Shown here in pieces: positions 61,068 through 64,000 of a DNA stretch of 64,000 bases (positions are counted from its first letter, which is position 1; each line of letters opens with the position of its first letter). The position numbers were made by a program, and so were the translations under genes. Below the pieces are notes generated by a model, which ran no database searches, was not told the DNA's origin, and worked only from the letters and a program-made list of their open reading frames with translations. The DNA comes from Prorocentrum cordatum (lineage: Eukaryota > Sar > Dinophyceae > Prorocentrales > Prorocentraceae), in the NCBI GenBank assembly GCA_963575745.1, contig CAUYUJ010017987.1, positions 60,001 through 124,000 of the forward strand. The letters run 5' to 3'.

Positions 61068-62299
61068 GAGTCCACAGAAGGTTCTTAGAATATTGTTTGG
61101 TAGGCCAGGTACGCCAGGACGCTTCGCCACTGCTTGAGCCGTAGAGGTATTTGCCGCCCCCGTCCGTCTGCGAAGGGCCACCTTGCTCGTTGACCTGCGG
61201 AACCGAGCGCACGCGCGCGGCCGCGGGCGCTCGGCCCCGGCAAAGCTCACTCCGCATCCCTCGCGGTACTTGGGCGGCGCGCTGCGCTGCCGAATTAGGC
61301 GCGCAGACACTGCCGCGCTGCCCCCAGCGAAGCGCAGCTCGCCGAGGAGGAGCGAAGCCTGCCCGCGCGCTGGTGATCGGCTACACGCAGAAGTCACCCG
61401 ACAGGCATCAGCCACTTCTGGTGCGCGGCTTTTTGGGGGGGCGCGAGGGGGCCAGACCCAGGCGCGCACTCGGCGATCGGAGGGCCCAATGGTCTCGCAC
61501 CGAAGGTCCCTCCGGCGAAGGGTCGCTCTTACGTTGAGTAGGGCTGGGGGCCAGGTCTGCAGAACACCCCAAACGGACGTCAAGGGGCGCAACCAACCTG
61601 TCCGGTCAAGCTTGTCCGGTCAAGCTGAACGTGATGCACCACACCAGGCGTCGAGCCAAAACTTTGGACATGAGCGAATGGCTGGATGTTGCACATCTTC
61701 GTCGGCTTGGACGGCGAGGCGCCTGACCACCTCGACGTCCTTTTCTGTTGGTGGTCCTGCAGAGGAAGGCGCTCTCTGACCCTCGTCCTCTTCGACTCTT
61801 ACATGTGGGGGGCCCACAAAGGACGTACGCGCCCAGCTATGTACATGAACACGGCCCCTTGACCCGCGAGACCGGCCGCGTGACACGAACATTCGCGCCG
61901 TGCGAACTCTCGAAGCCAGCGTGGATTCATGTACGTGTACGTCCTTCTTTCGCTCCTGAACATGTAGCCGAGGTAAGCGAGTGGCCACCTTGCACGTGGT
62001 CGCCGTCGCTTGCTGCGGGGGCAGCGCCTCCCCAGACCCCCGACGCCGCCGCCTCCCACGGCGTGGCTCCCCGGAGACCTGCGGCCCCCTCCCCGGGTAC
62101 CGGATCCTCCTCCCGAAGCGGTCCCCGGGGGTCCCACACCGGCGCAGCCCGTCAACGCACGGCTTTGGGGCCCTGCAAAGCTCCAGTCGCCCGAAGCATC
62201 CCTGGAGAACGGCCCGAGTCCCGAGATCGCGTGGTCACCCCGAATCCCCACTGACTCACCACACGGTGTGGTCACCGCACCGCTGGAGGGCCCCTGATT
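61068..62299. other. gene-free GC-rich stretch
   Basis: No supported gene, satellite or RNA. Confidence 0.4.
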
Positions 62300-62480
62300 T
62301 GCTGACGGCCCCGGGGGCTGGCTTTTCATCCTGAGTCGTTGATTGACGGCCCCAGGGCCCAGCAAGGGCCAACCCACCCCCACATGCCGAAATTGGCAAA
62401 CAAACAAAAAAACTCGCCCCCACATGCCGAAAACGGACCCCCACCAAAAACACCTCCCATCGCTGCTTCTCACGACGCGA
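62300..62480. repeat. dispersed repeat R2, partial copy
   Basis: GGCTTTTCATCCTGAGTCGT and GACGGCCCCAGGGCCCAGCA match the middle of R2; CTCACGACGCGAGGATGTCC matches its end. Confidence 0.65.
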
Positions 62481-62952
62481 GGATGTCCAAAAACCCCGCG
62501 GGGCCCCCTGGCAGCTCGACACCGGCCCAGAAACCCTCCTGCCGTCGGGACTCCTCCGCGCCGTGACCGACCAGTCGATCGGTGGCCAGTGGCCAGCGGC
62601 CGACGCGGCGCCGCTGCGCCCCCTGGGTGCGTTCTGACCGGACCTTCGAGGCGACCCCAGCCGTGGCGATCGGCGAGGGCCTCCCGGGAGGCCCAGAAAG
62701 GCGAACACGAGGGAAGGGCAGCGGCATCGGCACCTCCTCCTCCTCCTCCGAGCCCCCGCCCCGCCCCCCGCCCGGGGGACGGCCGCTGAGCTCCCCGCCG
62801 AAGGGCCGGCGAAGGGCGCCCCGTGCGGGCAGGGCTGTCCGCGCCCCGGGGGCGGAGGGTGCCTCGCGCGCGCGGGCGGCGGTCGGGGGGGGCCTTCCCT
62901 CCGCATCCGTGCTTCTTGGGCGTGCCCCGGGGGCACATCGCTCGAGGCGTCA
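62481..62952. other. gene-free GC-rich stretch
   Basis: Nothing recognised. Confidence 0.4.
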
Positions 62953-63420
<468 letters not shown>

Positions 63421-63754
63421 CATGCTCTCTCCTCCATCCTCTTTCCTCCCGCTGGGGGGTGTCAGCAAATCGGCCGCACGCGGCTGGTTGCCAGACTCCC
63501 TGAACCAGTAAGGTGCAATCGTGCGAAGAGGACTGCATCTGAAACGGTACCATACCACAGCGCGAGCACCGCAGTGCGCTTGGCACCACCAAAATGCGTT
63601 GACAAACACCACCGTACGCTGGCGAGCAACTCGGTGCGCGCACCGCGCGTCTGCGAGCACCTGAATGCGATGCTACCAGCGCCGTCCTGAGCGTCGTCGT
63701 CGTCCTGGCAGCGTCATCGCCGTCGTCGACAACGTCGTCATCAAAATCATCGTC
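63421..63754. other. gene-free stretch
   Basis: GTGCGCACCGCGCG...GAGCACC words around 63555-63660 form an irregular repeat. No gene. Confidence 0.4.
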
Positions 63755-64000
63755 ATCATCGTGCTCCTCCTCCTCCTCCTCCTCCTCCTCCTCCTCATCC
63801 TCCTCCTCGTCCTCCTAGTCCTCCTCCTCGTCCTCGGTCTCTTCCTATTCCTGGCGTTCCTGTTCCTAGTCTTCCTGCTCCTCCTCTTCCTCGTTTTCCT
63901 CCTCTTCTTCCTCCTTGTCCACTTCCTCCCTCCTCCTCCTCCTCCTCCTCTTCCTCCTCCTCCTCTATCGCTCCCCTTTCCCCATCCCCCCCCATCCCCC
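63755..64000. repeat. CTC/CCT-rich pyrimidine array at the window end
   Basis: (CTC)n with GTC, TTC and CTG interruptions, continuing to the edge of the window. Confidence 0.9.

Overview
The window looks like nuclear DNA of a dinoflagellate. It is GC-rich, with very low gene density and broken or exon-sized coding islands set among satellites, kilobase-scale trinucleotide arrays and many short interspersed elements. The copia-type polyprotein has the zinc-ribbon and methyltransferase-like inserts I associate with dinoflagellate elements, and its LTRs carry an 11-nt match to the 3' end of the dinoflagellate spliced leader. A large free-living genome such as Prorocentrum is plausible, but I cannot prove species from sequence alone. 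Only about a fifth of the window is recognisably protein-coding, and more than half of that belongs to retroelements.

Layout: 1-19.9 kb is repeat DNA: degenerate tandem repeats, dispersed families, nested foldback (MITE-like) elements at 5.8-6.35 kb, a triplicated macro-unit at 10.3-13.5 kb, a poly(A) retroposon at 14.08 kb, a CAT array at 14.6 kb, and 372-, 64- and 42-bp satellites at 16.6-18.3 kb. At 19.9-23.9 kb (minus strand) are three exons of a voltage-gated-type cation channel with a C-terminal cyclic-nucleotide-binding-like region; its introns are full of satellites. At 24-26.4 kb is a tract with an approximately helical-turn CAAGA/GGCC periodicity.

A complete 9.8-kb copia-type LTR retrotransposon lies at 26,511-36,310 (minus strand) with 117/118-bp LTRs, an ACCG target-site duplication, a primer-binding site, gag, protease, zinc ribbon, methyltransferase-like domain, integrase and RT-RNase H. 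The RT-RNase H part is intact; the rest is interrupted by frameshifts and stops. 36.4-42.4 kb holds a possible exon, more satellites, a second retroposon, dispersed families and a possible coiled-coil gene. At 43.06-47.08 kb is a Penelope-like retroelement (minus strand) between direct terminal repeats about 95% identical. At 48.0-49.3 kb is a frameshifted gene for a cysteine-rich secreted protein. At 51.5-52.5 kb is a 1-kb AGT array. At 52.9-53.5 kb is the last exon of a PIF1/RecD-type helicase, with a 160-bp satellite in the adjoining intron. From 55 kb to the end are mosaics of the same dispersed families and foldback elements seen at 5-8 kb and 39-41 kb, ending in CTC/CAT arrays.

The host genes do not form a pathway or operon. 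The structure of interest is the mobile-element ecology: at least six unrelated terminal-inverted-repeat families mostly 150-215 bp long, retroposons with long target duplications in one repeated target, an LTR element carrying a spliced-leader-like motif, and a Penelope-like element. Nearly every coding region has single-base frameshifts, several of them in homopolymers, so decay and uncorrected assembly error cannot be separated here.
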